Below the pieces are notes generated by a model. It ran no database searches. It was given only the letters and a program-made list of their open reading frames with translations, and was not told the origin of the DNA. From Amylostereum areolatum (lineage: Eukaryota > Basidiomycota > Agaricomycetes > Russulales > Stereaceae): a stretch of 64,000 bases of DNA. Positions within the stretch are counted from its first letter, which is position 1; each line of letters starts with the position of its first letter. Both the position numbers and the translations under genes were made by a program. Where the stretch lies: NCBI GenBank assembly GCA_012932865.1, contig SAXG01000029.1, positions 186,001-250,000 on the forward strand, written 5' to 3'. This document shows, piece by piece, positions 32,886 through 43,115 of the stretch.

Positions 32886-33428
32886 TGTTACAACTCCGAT
32901 AAGGTATCTCATTTTCCCTTACCTTATTCGGAAGGACGTCGCTAAACGACGTATTACGACTGTGCCCCAGTTCGTAACCGTCTCAACGCGACTACGACGG
33001 TGCCACAGTGTCACGTCCAACGGCATAGCCACACGGTGCCACAGATTGTACACAATCTCAACGGCATAGCCACAACGCGTGCCACAGTCTCGTCCCCGTA
33101 GATACTTGATACAACCGTCGCTCAATGTACATATGTTTACTCGACCTCCTTTCTTATAAAAGGAGGCTCAACAAACGAGCTATTCCCCAGCTCGTTCTCT
33201 TTGTAAATACAGGACTGTTCTAATAAGAACCTCCTCTTCTAAAACGCTTAAGAGATCCCAAGCAAACTAAGTTGATAAGCTCGCCTAAGTCTCCGTGAAG
33301 ACTTACTGCTTCGCTTATCAACCTTCATCTTCGTATAACCGAGACGTCTGGATCACCTGATCCCACCTCTCACGGTAAGAGTACTGTAGCCTGAGCCGCT
33401 GTTCACGTGATAAGGACCGTCCTTAACA
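32886..33428 (+). repeat. 5' LTR of B
   Basis: TGTTACAACTCC...GTCCTTAACA. Contains repeated GGTGCCACAG blocks and TATAAAAGG near 33155. AGCTCGTTCT at 33189-33198 is complementary to the primer-binding site. Confidence 0.92.
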
Positions 33429-33430
33429 CT

Positions 33431-33440
33431 AGAACGAGCT
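33431..33440 (+). other. Self-priming primer-binding site, B
   Basis: AGAACGAGCT, 2 nt after the LTR, is the exact complement of AGCTCGTTCT (33189-33198), about 34 nt downstream of the start of the TATA box. Confidence 0.7.
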
Positions 33441-33499
33441 CTCCTCTACACTAGCTCACCCTACAGTTTGGCGCAGAGCGTCAAACAAAAACACCCACC

Positions 33500-34610
33500 A
33501 TGGAGCCAGCGGAACAACCCGCTGAGAAAAGACCATCAGACTTTGAAGTACCTTATCTCCAATTAAACTGTAGTCGAAGCTTCCCCAACGGAAAAGAAGA
33601 TCATCGTGGACATTTGATCCATACAATCTCCTTTTTACTACGACGGAGCCTTACCGCAAAAGAAAGCAAAGGGACATACAATATCAGTGGAACCCACCCA
33701 TATACAGATACAATCTTCCCCAGCAACAGAATACTTCAAAGATAGATCCAAAAGAGAAAAAGAAGACGGAAGCTACGGCAACTCACATTGGAAGCGCCCA
33801 GATTATTCAAGACCTCATATCGGGCCCCTCTCATCAGAAAAACTCTGGAAACACCCGGACGCACAAAAGGTCGAAGAGAAACCTTACACCGGGAATATAA
33901 GGACTACTGGGAATTTGATCCCGATACCGACACAGCCAATACGACAACCGAACCACAGAACCCTCAAAACGAACTCCAGCATCTCAAGAAGCCGCAACAA
34001 CCGCACTGCATCCAGACAGAAGAAACCACGCCAGAACCTGAGAAAGCAGTATCAGACACCCGAACAGAGTCTGATTCCAGAGGAGTCGGAGAAAGCAGCC
34101 CATCAAGCACAGCAGAAGCGAAGGACGTACAGAGAAACCGACAAGATCTCCATCAGTTAATCAGACGAAGATATCTTCGGAACCAGAAGAGGAAGACAAG
34201 GAAATCTATTTGGAAGACCCGAGAAACTTCACAACAATGGGAGAACGCCGCCGCCTCGATACCCGACCCCGCCACGCACTTGGCAATGTCCCCCCTGGAG
34301 AGACTAATGTACCGCGCCAGACGCCGCAACTCCAACACCAGCGATCCCGCAAAACCGAGACATGAGACTCGATTCCCCATAGGATTCGGTTTAGGCGAAA
34401 CAATAGAATGGAAAATGCCATCACCGCGGTCACCATCGCCTTCCGACCGATCGGCCGATATAAGAAAGGAAAAGAAGTTCAGGACTACGTATTCGGAAGA
34501 GGAGCGACACGGATCTTCCGAAAGGACGAGATACCCACCAGGAAATCCCACATGAAGGAACAGGGACAACCGGATCAAAGCCCGACGACAAGGATAAAGG
34601 ATTCAAGCTA
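33500..34610 (+). pseudogene. orf0-like region of B
   Basis: Starts with an AUG in good context (accATGg, 33500) reading MEPAEQPAEKRPSDFEVPY. It is open to 33745 and again in the same frame to 34555, with overlapping open stretches in other frames, so frameshifts are likely. Charged and Arg/Glu/Ser-rich, no domain recognised. It occupies the place of orf0 in A and D. Confidence 0.45.
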
Positions 34611-35470
34611 AACGCATTAGGAGTATACGACGGAAGGGATCGGGCAAAACAGCCAAGTTCGTAGAACAATGCGTACTTCGCTTCATAGCATTCCCCAACG
34701 CATATGCTGCCAACATGCGTAAGATAACTTCGTGCTTCACATCTCACCGATGGACCTGCCCTTCACTGGGTCCCTTTTAATAAGCAAAATCGATAAGATA
34801 CGAGATCACGGCCTAGATCCAGAAGTGTACCTTCCATGGACGGTGTTCCGCGACTACTTCTTAGAGACCTTGGAGAAATGACCCGGAAGGGACGCTAGAT
34901 TCAACATACAGCGCTGGAACAAGGCACTATGGAAACCAAAGTATATCACGATCTTCAGAGACTATGCCATGGAAGCTGGTTACGATCATAAGCATTGATC
35001 GACCAATTCAAGAGAGGACTGCGCAACGATATCGTAGTCGAGATTCTCAAGGAGATCACATCTCGAACGATATTGAAGAATGGTATGAACTCGCATTGCG
35101 CATCAATAATAACTGGCGAGAAGCTCAAGCATTCCAAAGACATTATACGAGACAATGAACCCGACGAGCGATCTCACCCTCCTTACAAGAAACCACAGAC
35201 GTACGTTCCATTCCGAAGAGGAAACGGAAATAAAGGAAACATCACCACCGCCAGGGCCGCTCAGACCGGAAACAATGGCCGAAACTTCAGACGCCTTACC
35301 CCGCAAGAACGTACCGAACTCCAGAAATCAGGATCATGCTTCTATTGCCGGAAGCCAGGACACATCTCAGGAACTGCCCAAGAGAAACGTATCCAAACGA
35401 CGATCAATGCACGAACGACGAATCTAACAGAGAAGAATCCCCGATTGATCAGATCACCAAGCTTGTGAAC
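34611..35470 (+). pseudogene. gag of B (frameshifted)
   Basis: Gag-like pieces in different frames: DPEVYLPWTVFRDYFLETLE, then WYELALRINNNWREAQAFQRHY, then a knuckle CFYCRKPGHISGTAQ, in which the last Cys of the CCHC pattern is lost. A stop occurs near 34879. Confidence 0.7.
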
Positions 35471-35649
35471 AAGATGGACAGTGAAATGTTCGCACAACTG
35501 CCAACATGTTCAAAGACAATCAGGGTTTTTGAATGTCCTTCAACCGCGGCTGTTGAAAGGACACAGACAATGAACTTTTCAAATCAATCTCCTGTGCAGG
35601 AAACAGGAGATAACGTAAATAAAACAGTGTATATAAGATCATACCAAGA

Positions 35650-37628
35650 TGGAGCAACGCACGCTCATCAATTCATATACCTGTTATGTTTCATGGAAGT
35701 TCCGTAAAGCCGCAGCAAAAGCGCTATTGGATAGTGGAGGGAGCAGCACCCTGATCCATCGGACTTCGTACGAAGGCACAGGATGAATCCAATCCAACTA
35801 AAGAAAGCGATACCAATATACAACGTTGATGGATCTCGGAACACTCTGGGAGAGATCACAGAAAGTATACCTTCCGATGACAATGGAAGGAATCAACGGA
35901 GAGATTCACCGCGAAGCCTAGGATTATTCATCACAGCCCTAGGAGGAGACGAAGTAATTTTAGGAAACCCTGGCTCAAAAAACACAAACCCAGCATTGAT
36001 TGGAGAAAGAGACAGATTACACTACAAACATGTCAGGTACGTGCTCCACTACGAGTAAAACAAGACCGGCCAAGGAAAGGACGAACCTTTTCTACCATCA
36101 CTTCGAAGAACAGAAGGCAAACCATCACGCAATGATAGAAGAACAGGAAGATTCCGAAATCGATTCCGATCTCATCGAGATCAAGACATCAGAACATCTA
36201 TGGAACTAACATAGAACGATACCAGTTGCAGAAGAAGAACGAACGAAACCAATACCTGGATAACCGCAAGAGCGACAAGGCACAAGAACTCGCAGAAAGA
36301 GCAGCCATGGAGAGAAGAAGAAGACACTCGATGAGAGATTCCACCCAGCTACAAACAGTATCAAAAGGTATTCGAAAAGAAAGTGTCGGAACGCTTCCCA
36401 ATCAGTAGACCTTGGGATCATGCGATAGACCTGACCGAAGGATGGAAACCTCGAAATTGCAAATTATATCCGATGACGGTACCGGAACGAGGAGAATTAG
36501 ACACGTTTGTAGATGAACATCTACGAAGGATACATCCGAGAATCAAAATCAGAGATATCGTCGCCTTCTTTTTCATCAAGAAGAAAGATGGATCTCTTCG
36601 ACCAGTACAGGACTATCGCTATCTCAACTCCATCACGGTAAAAAACGAATACCCGATCCCGCTCATCTCAGATCTCATCGACAAAACTCAAAGATGCTAA
36701 GATCTTCTCAAAGCTCGATCTCCGATGGGGATACAACAATGTTCGAATCAAAGAAGGAGATCAATGGAAAGCCACGTTCAAAACGAACAGAGGCCTATTC
36801 GAACCAATGGTGATGTTCTTCGGACTAACCAACTCGCCCGCAACATTCCAGGCGATGATGAATGCACATTCAAGGGATTGATAGACAACGGGAAAAGTAG
36901 TGGTATACATGGACAACATATTGATATTCACAGAAACACTCGACGAACATAGAAGACTGATGAGAGAATCCCTTCAGATTCTGGAACGGAACGATCTGTT
37001 TCCTGAAACCGGAAAAGTGCTTCTTCGAACAATCATCAATCGAGTACCTAGGCATGATAATCACGCATAACAAGGTAAAGATGGACCCGATCAAAGTTCA
37101 AGGACTATCGGAATGGCCTACACCGAGAAAAGTAAAAGAAGTTCAATCGTTCCTCGGATTTGGAAACTTCTATCGATGTTTCATCAAAGATTATTCTAAG
37201 ATTGCGAGACTCACTGTTCCAACTCACGAAGAAGGACCATGACTGGAACTGGACGACCGAGTGTGAAAACACCTTCAACAGGCTAAAACACGAATTCACG
37301 TCGTCCCCAGTCTTAATCATGCCTGACGCGAACAAACCGTTCCGTATAGAAAGCGATGCCTCAGACTTCGCGTACGGAGCCATCCTGTCACAACCAGATG
37401 AAACCGAAAGATGGCATCTGGTCGCGTACCTGTCCAAATCATTGTCACCAGCGGAACAGAATTACGAAATATACGACAAAGAACTCTTAGGAGTGGTAAA
37501 AAGCCCTAGAGCACTGGCGACACTATCTAGAAGGAGCTAACTACAAGATTGAAATCTGGACAGACCATAAAAATCTAGAGTATTTTACAACAGCCCAGAA
37601 ACTTAATCGGCGACAAGCACGATGGAGC
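35650..37628 (+). pseudogene. pol of B, front part (protease, RT, start of RNase H)
   Basis: Protease ALLDSGGSSTLIHR near 35723. The RT runs from WDHAIDLTEGW to EVQSFLGFGNFYR with frameshifts near 36520, 36690, 36865, 37000 and 37220. The catalytic motif reads YMDN (near 36910) instead of YMDD, so the second catalytic Asp is Asn. This copy is enzymatically dead. Confidence 0.85.
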
Positions 37629-39407
37629 TTGTACCTATCCCGCTTTGACTACACCCTGGTACACAAACCAGGAAGTACAAACAAAGCGGACGGACTTTCT
37701 AGAAGATCAGATCATAAAGAAGACATTCCAGATAACGATGAACGGATCTTGCTCCACCCTTCAATATTCAAGGCAAGAGCCACCGGAAGGGGAACTGTAG
37801 AAGCGATCAGAGATAAAGAGCTTCTCAGAGAACTAAGGAACTTCTCATACCTGGATGATGAAGTCTGGACGGCACTAGACACGATCAAAAGATCGGGACC
37901 ACGCACCCTTGCAAAGGGAATCGAAGATTGGAACTTCGAGAACGATCTGATCATCAGAAAAGGAAAGATCTACGTACCACAGAATCTCGAACTGCGACGC
38001 ATGATCCTAAAATCGCATCATGATCTCCAGACGATTGGACATCCAGGAGAGATGAAAACCCTAGAACTGGTACAGAGAAACTTTTGGTGGCCAAAGATGA
38101 TTTCCTTCGTAAAAAGCTACGTCCAAGGATGTCCCGTATGCCAATCAACGAAGAATATCACACATCCGGCAAAACATCCATTACAACCGACGGAAATACC
38201 AGAACGACCATGGGAAACAATCACATCAGATTTCATCACAGATCTTCCGATCTCCAATGGATTCGATTCGATCAACGTAGTCGTCGACAGGTTCACCAAG
38301 ACCGCAGTATTCACACCGTGCCTAAAGACAATCAACGCAGAAGAAACAGCTGATCTTCTGATCGACAATATCTACAGACGATTCAGATTATGGAAAAGAA
38401 TGATATCGGACAGAGGTCCTCAATTCGCATCCAAAGTATTCCAATCCATCTGCGAAAGTCTTGGAATTATCTCGTCACTCAGTACAGCGTATCATCCCCA
38501 AGCGGATGGCAAAACAGAAAGAGTAAATCAAGAATTAGAGCAATATCTTCGAGCATTCTGCAACGGAGATCAAACAAATTGGGCAAAACTTTTACCAAAA
38601 GCAGAATTCGCACACAATATACGACAACATTCAGCTACGAAAGCTTCCCCATTTGAACTCCTACACGGATATCAACCGGTTTTCAACCCGACAATACCGA
38701 CCGACCCGCGAATACCGACAGCCGCCGAAGAAAGAATAAAGAACTTTAAAGACGCGTGGGACAACGCAGAAGCAAGTCTGGAAATAGCTGCTAAATTAAT
38801 GAAAATGCAGCATGATCAAACGTTTACGCTGCGAGATCAACTCAAACAGGGTGACCAAGTATGGTTAGACGGGAAAAATCTTAACACGGTATACCCGAAA
38901 ACTAAACTAGCACCAAAGCAATTTGGCCCATTCAAAGTTGAAAAGGTTATAGGACCAGTAACCTATCGCTTAGAACTACTGGCGAAGTGGAAAATACATC
39001 CGGTATTTCACGCAGCACTATTAATTCCGTTCAAAGAAACAGAACAATATGGCGAAGCTTACGAAAAACCACCTCCGGAACTAGTAAACGATGAAGAACT
39101 CTATGAACTGGAAACAATAATAGCCTCGAAACTAGACAAACGGTACTCCGAACCATTACATTACTTCGTAAAATGGAAAGGATACCCAGACTCCGGTAAC
39201 ACATGGGAACCTGCATCTAATCTCGAAGGATCAAAAGCTGTGATCGCAGAGTTCCATCGGAATAACCCCAAGGCACCGAAGTCGCCACCACAGCCAATCA
39301 GAGATACCAACACAGAAGTTACTGATCGCGACGAGATCACTGCAACACCGCAAGAGCGAAGACCAACAAGACGAAAGAAACGCAAGACGAAAGTAAGACA
39401 TCGGTGA
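37629..39407 (+). CDS. pol of B, back part (RNase H end, integrase, chromodomain)
   Basis: 592 open codons: end of RNase H (VHKPGSTNKADGLSRR), HHCC domain (HPGEMKTLEL, CPVCQSTK), DDE core (TSDFITDLPIS, ISDRGPQFAS, QADGKTERVNQE), and a chromodomain near 39100-39220 (YELETIIAS...YFVKWKGYPDSGNTWEP). Integrase residues checked look intact, in contrast to the broken RT upstream. Confidence 0.88.
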   Translation: MYLSRFDYTLVHKPGSTNKADGLSRRSDHKEDIPDNDERILLHPSIFKARATGRGTVEAIRDKELLRELRNFSYLDDEVWTALDTIKRSGPRTLAKGIEDWNFENDLIIRKGKIYVPQNLELRRMILKSHHDLQTIGHPGEMKTLELVQRNFWWPKMISFVKSYVQGCPVCQSTKNITHPAKHPLQPTEIPERPWETITSDFITDLPISNGFDSINVVVDRFTKTAVFTPCLKTINAEETADLLIDNIYRRFRLWKRMISDRGPQFASKVFQSICESLGIISSLSTAYHPQADGKTERVNQELEQYLRAFCNGDQTNWAKLLPKAEFAHNIRQHSATKASPFELLHGYQPVFNPTIPTDPRIPTAAEERIKNFKDAWDNAEASLEIAAKLMKMQHDQTFTLRDQLKQGDQVWLDGKNLNTVYPKTKLAPKQFGPFKVEKVIGPVTYRLELLAKWKIHPVFHAALLIPFKETEQYGEAYEKPPPELVNDEELYELETIIASKLDKRYSEPLHYFVKWKGYPDSGNTWEPASNLEGSKAVIAEFHRNNPKAPKSPPQPIRDTNTEVTDRDEITATPQERRPTRRKKRKTKVRHR

Positions 39408-39441
39408 GACTCAACGCCATTCAGGCGAATGCACTGCCAAC

Positions 39442-39450
39442 AAGGGGGGG
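39442..39450 (+). other. Polypurine-like tract after pol of B
   Basis: AAGGGGGGG lies 35 nt after the pol stop. In family A the polypurine tract (AAAGGGGGGG) has just this position, immediately before the 3' LTR. In B it is followed by 3 kb of additional ORFs, and the true 3' LTR is preceded by a different tract (AGAGAGAGGG, 42493-42502). Confidence 0.45.
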
Positions 39451-39547
39451 ATAAAAACCCTACGGGTTCAACAAGACAGATCACCAATGTCTACCACCCC
39501 AAACGCAACCAACACCTCCTCTACCAATCCAATCGTCTCACCCAACA

Positions 39548-41438
39548 ATGTCGACCGCCTCCGCCTCGTCTGCAACAGAGCACACCACACTCAGCAGGAA
39601 CGCGCCCTCTGCGGAGACTGCTTCATCGCTCGATCGGCAGCAATCTTCGCAATTAAGTCAGTACCTCCTCCGTCTAGGTCAGGACCAGACGGAAGAACAG
39701 GGGGTAAGCCGATTAGAAGCACACAGAAGAACCCTAACTAAAGCACCCGGATTCCTCACAGGTGCTAATGCAATCCCCGTGGCCCGGAGCCACGGAAGTC
39801 CCACCGCCCGATTCCCCGATCCTAGAGAGCCAGATAGCCCGCATGATAGCCGGAGTAGCGCTCGAACAAGCCAGAGAACGGATCAACGACCTCAAGAGGG
39901 AGTCAACCGACGTCCAGAACATCTTGAAGAACCACATCAAGATGCTCGACGGAGAACTCCATCAGCTAGACTCGAGGTACCTGACGCTCTCGACCGAAAT
40001 GAAGGAGAGAGAGGTCAAGCTTCTTCGACGATTCAGGAAACTAGCGCAGCAGCTATACTCAACGTCGCAGAACTCCGAAAATTCCTTACTGAAGTCGGAC
40101 ATTGAGTCAACTGGCTCAACTGGGAAAGACACACCTTCCGTGCCGCTTACAAAGGAGAAATCCTCCGAAGGCGAATGGAAACTACCGGAGTTCCCCATAT
40201 GTCGTCACGCGACGGCCCAGACATCGACCTTATCTTCCATGGACATCACATCTCCCCGGGCTACACTATTCGACCCGATCCCATCACATCCGCCCTCGCC
40301 AGACCCCCGTTCCTTCCTAACGCCCCTCCAAGACCCATCACCGCTCCCACACCGCCAGGATCCCTACCCATCCCCGGCATCACCCCAATTAACCCCGTCC
40401 AGCCTCCCGTCACTAGAAACGGATTACCCGGAGAGCGATCCGGACAGCCCCTGGTTTCCCCAGAGCCCAGACAACAGACCGGCAATCCGCGACCAGTACC
40501 TAGGACATCTTCTCAGCTGCCCGCAATGCCTAGACCGCCAACTCCATTCCCGGTATCTGCTAGCGACACTCCCATGCCATGGCACGGAGGTCCCCCTGCT
40601 TATCCCTCGTTCCTACATTCGCACTCCGACCACAATCGAGATTCCATCGCCCAGGATCCCCGAGTCACCTTACAGCGACGTAAACATGAATCTGTCGACC
40701 CCGACGGAAGACCACTCAAGCGAATCAGAGACATCGGATTCTCCGATAAGTCGAGCGATAAAGAAATGCGACAAGATCCAGGAGATAATCGAGGAAATGA
40801 TGGAAACCTGCGCTCGCTGGAAACGAGACCGCGAGTCAACGGACAAATCGGACAGCTCGGCGGACGAACCGGACAGTCCGATGGACGACAAGACGAAGGA
40901 AGTAGCCGAGAATCCCTCGGACAAATGGAACAACGAGCCGACCACATGGACGCAAGAGAAGTGGGACGCGATTCCCGCGAAGCCGTGGAAACGCTGCTGG
41001 AAATGCGGCGAGCGAGGCCATCTCCGCCGAGACTGTCCCCGTCGCAACAACGCTCCCCCTCACTTCCCCCGATCGCGGTCTTGCTATCCCCTCCGACCAC
41101 AGACTCCTCTTCCTCGCCCTCGCCCGAGCCGTCCGGATATCAGCTACGGTCCAGGAACACTGATGTCCCACCCCCACCTCCGACGTACCGACGCTACCGC
41201 CCGCGCCCACAGGCAGCTTCTGGGATTCCTCGCGCAACGTGAGAGCCTGACGCACGAAGCCGCCCAACACGCCACCGAACAGTGGTTGTACTGGGAGGAC
41301 GCCATGCTCCGCACTCAGCGAGAACCCCCTTCGCGCTTCAACCACTCCTGGCGCGTCGACGATCTCTTCTGGAAGGAAGAAGATTGGGACTTGCAAGAAG
41401 CGGAAGAGTCGAAGGATCACTGGCCGGAGCCTTGGTAA
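39548..41438 (+). CDS. Post-pol ORF of B: coiled coil plus CCHC zinc knuckle
   Basis: A 558-codon open frame (39762-41438), probably extended upstream by another frame from the ATG at 39548 or 39487. Residues about 30-110 of the 558 form a heptad-rich coiled coil (EQARERINDLKRE, EMKEREVKLLRRFRKLAQQL). Then comes a Pro/Ser-rich middle, an acidic segment, and a CCHC knuckle CWKCGERGHLRRDC at about 418-431 with basic neighbours. The C-terminus is acidic and Trp-rich. It looks like a Gag/nucleocapsid-type protein, but it lies downstream of pol and is separate from the true gag. Function unknown. Confidence 0.65.
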
Positions 41439-41821
41439 GCACACGGACGAACTTTCACTCATCATTACGCACTCGGACTTTCTCTCTCAATTGTCATCAT
41501 CGCGCTTTTGCATTCATAATTACGACACTTCTCGGACTGATCACGGACTGCGCCCTCATCCGCACGCATATTTTCCTCGGACTTCTCTACTGTACCGGTT
41601 CCTATCGCTATGAGGAAGGCGAAACACTTGGTATTCTCTACGCGACGCGCTGGCCGTGCCGTTTACTTACGACTCAGTTTTGATTATGTATGAACTCTCG
41701 CTTACGATTGACGGCAATGATTACATCATTGCCCCTCCACATCGTAAGGATAAAAGGGAAAGCCATAGCAACAACGACACCCTCAGACATCGTCTAACAA
41801 ACCTACTCGCACCACCCAAAC

Positions 41822-42208
41822 ATGTCTTCTACTCTCGCCTCCTCTTCGCGCAACCTCTCCACCGTCGACTCCACTCCTCCTACCACCCCTCCTCCCTCGC
41901 CCGTCCCCTCGCGCACTCCCACGCCCGACCCACGCGACGAAGAACTCCTTCGTCATCTCAAGCGAGTCACGGAACTCCTAAGCCGTCCGGATGTCGCTCG
42001 CGCCATGAAGAGGCCGAGAAGCCTCGACAAAGAAGCGCTGCAGGAATCGAAACGGAGATGCGGTATCAAAGGAGTCTTCAAGAAGCACGGGCCCCGATTC
42101 AGACACCCCGACGACCCAGTCATGACGACGAGGATAGGGCATAGGCTAGGGTCTCCTACGATGGACGGAGAGGATATGAAGGTAGTGGAGTCGTGGGTGA
42201 AGCGGTAG
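41822..42208 (+). CDS. Small basic ORF in B 3' region
   Basis: 128 codons from an AUG in good context. The N-terminal ~40 residues are Ser/Thr/Pro-rich, followed by a charged helix-prone part (DEELLRHLKRVTELLSRPD) and a basic tail (KRPRSLDKEALQESKRRCG). No family recognised. Confidence 0.4.
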   Translation: MSSTLASSSRNLSTVDSTPPTTPPPSPVPSRTPTPDPRDEELLRHLKRVTELLSRPDVARAMKRPRSLDKEALQESKRRCGIKGVFKKHGPRFRHPDDPVMTTRIGHRLGSPTMDGEDMKVVESWVKR

Positions 42209-42282
42209 AATAGAATTCTATCACCCGATTTCGAACAAACATAAAAAGAGTGAGCGTCAAGATAAGAAAAATCAGAAACACG

Positions 42283-42687
42283 ATGCAGCCCACTCAGTCA
42301 CCCGATCTCACAATGTTCACCACGACCACTCCACGTTCACTCGTCATCGTCATAAGTGTGATCGTAACACTTACCATCCTTACCGGCCTCACGTCAATAA
42401 TCTTCATCCAACGATGGCGTCGACCGAATGAACGTGTTCAAGAACTTCCTATGGAACCCATCCGATTCGCGAATCTACGAGACGTCGATTCTAGAGAGAG
42501 GGATAGTGTTACAACTCCGATAAGGTATCTCATTTTCCCTTACCTTATTCGGAAGGACGTCGCTAAACGACGGATTACGACTGTGCCCCAGTTCGTAACC
42601 GTCTCAACAACGCGACCACGATGGTGCCACAGATTGTCACCGTCTCAACGGCATAGCCACAATGGTGCCACAGTCTCGTCCCCGTAG
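42283..42687 (+). CDS. Single-pass membrane protein ORF in B 3' region
   Basis: From the ATG at 42283. Residues about 19-41 are strongly hydrophobic (LVIVISVIVTLTILTGLTSI) and end in RWRR, a stop-transfer-like basic cluster. The N-terminal 18 residues are Thr/Pro-rich. The frame runs through the polypurine tract into the 3' LTR (from 42507) and stops at 42687. It has the position and topology of a very reduced envelope-like product, but it has no recognisable viral glycoprotein features, so that is only a suggestion. Confidence 0.4.
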   Translation: MQPTQSPDLTMFTTTTPRSLVIVISVIVTLTILTGLTSIIFIQRWRRPNERVQELPMEPIRFANLRDVDSRERDSVTTPIRYLIFPYLIRKDVAKRRITTVPQFVTVSTTRPRWCHRLSPSQRHSHNGATVSSP

Positions 42688-43017
42688 ATACTTGATACAA
42701 CCGTCGCTCAATGTACATATGTTTACTCGACCTCCTTTCTTATAAAAGGAGGCTCAATGAACGAGCTATTCCCCAGCTCGTTCTCTTTGTAAATACAGGA
42801 CTGTTCTAATAAGAACCTCCTCTTCTAAAACGCTAAAGAGAATCCCAAGCAAACTAAGTTGATAAGCTCACCTAAGTCTTCCGTGAAGACTTACTGCTTC
42901 GCTTATCAACCTTCATCTTCGTATAACCGAGACGTCTGGATCACCTGATCCCACCTCTCACGCGTAAGAGTACTGTAGCCTGAGCCGCTTGTCACGTGAT
43001 AAGGACCGTCCTTAACA
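42507..43017 (+). repeat. 3' LTR of B
   Basis: 511 bp, TGTTACAACTCC...GTCCTTAACA. Differs from the 5' LTR by loss of one GGTGCCACAG-type subrepeat and several substitutions. Confidence 0.92.
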
Positions 43018-43102
43018 GGCACTCTCGAATCTATTTTCTTCTCGCTCCTCCCATCGTCGCGACTTAGGCGGTTCATCGGTCTCATAAACTGCGTTTCTGA
43101 CA
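43018..43102 (+). repeat. 5' LTR of A2, downstream part
   Basis: Starts with the duplicated GGCAC and continues the A LTR to TTTCTGACA. Without the duplicate the two parts sum to 420 bp, equal to the 3' LTR. Confidence 0.9.
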
Positions 43103-43104
43103 CC

Positions 43105-43115
43105 TGGACAGTCTA
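43105..43115 (+). other. Self-priming primer-binding site, A2
   Basis: TGGACAGTCTA, the exact complement of TAGACTGTCCA at 32824-32834, 2 nt after the LTR end. Confidence 0.7.

Larger units (their letters stand above)
32886..43017 (+). mobile_element. Ty3/Gypsy chromovirus, family B, with extra 3' region
   Basis: About 10.1 kb, inserted in the A2 LTR with the 5-bp duplication GGCAC (32881-32885 and 43018-43022). It holds 5' LTR, PBS, orf0, gag, pol, then about 3 kb of additional ORFs before the 3' LTR. gag and the front of pol have many frameshifts, while the integrase end of pol and the extra ORF are open. The LTRs are 543 and 511 bp and differ by several indels, so this copy is older than D. 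Confidence 0.9.

Noticed and set aside
40175..41242. A 355-codon open frame overlapping the post-pol ORF of B
   Set aside because: Pro/Arg/Ser-rich shadow of the frame that carries the coiled coil and zinc knuckle. GC-rich codon use keeps it open.
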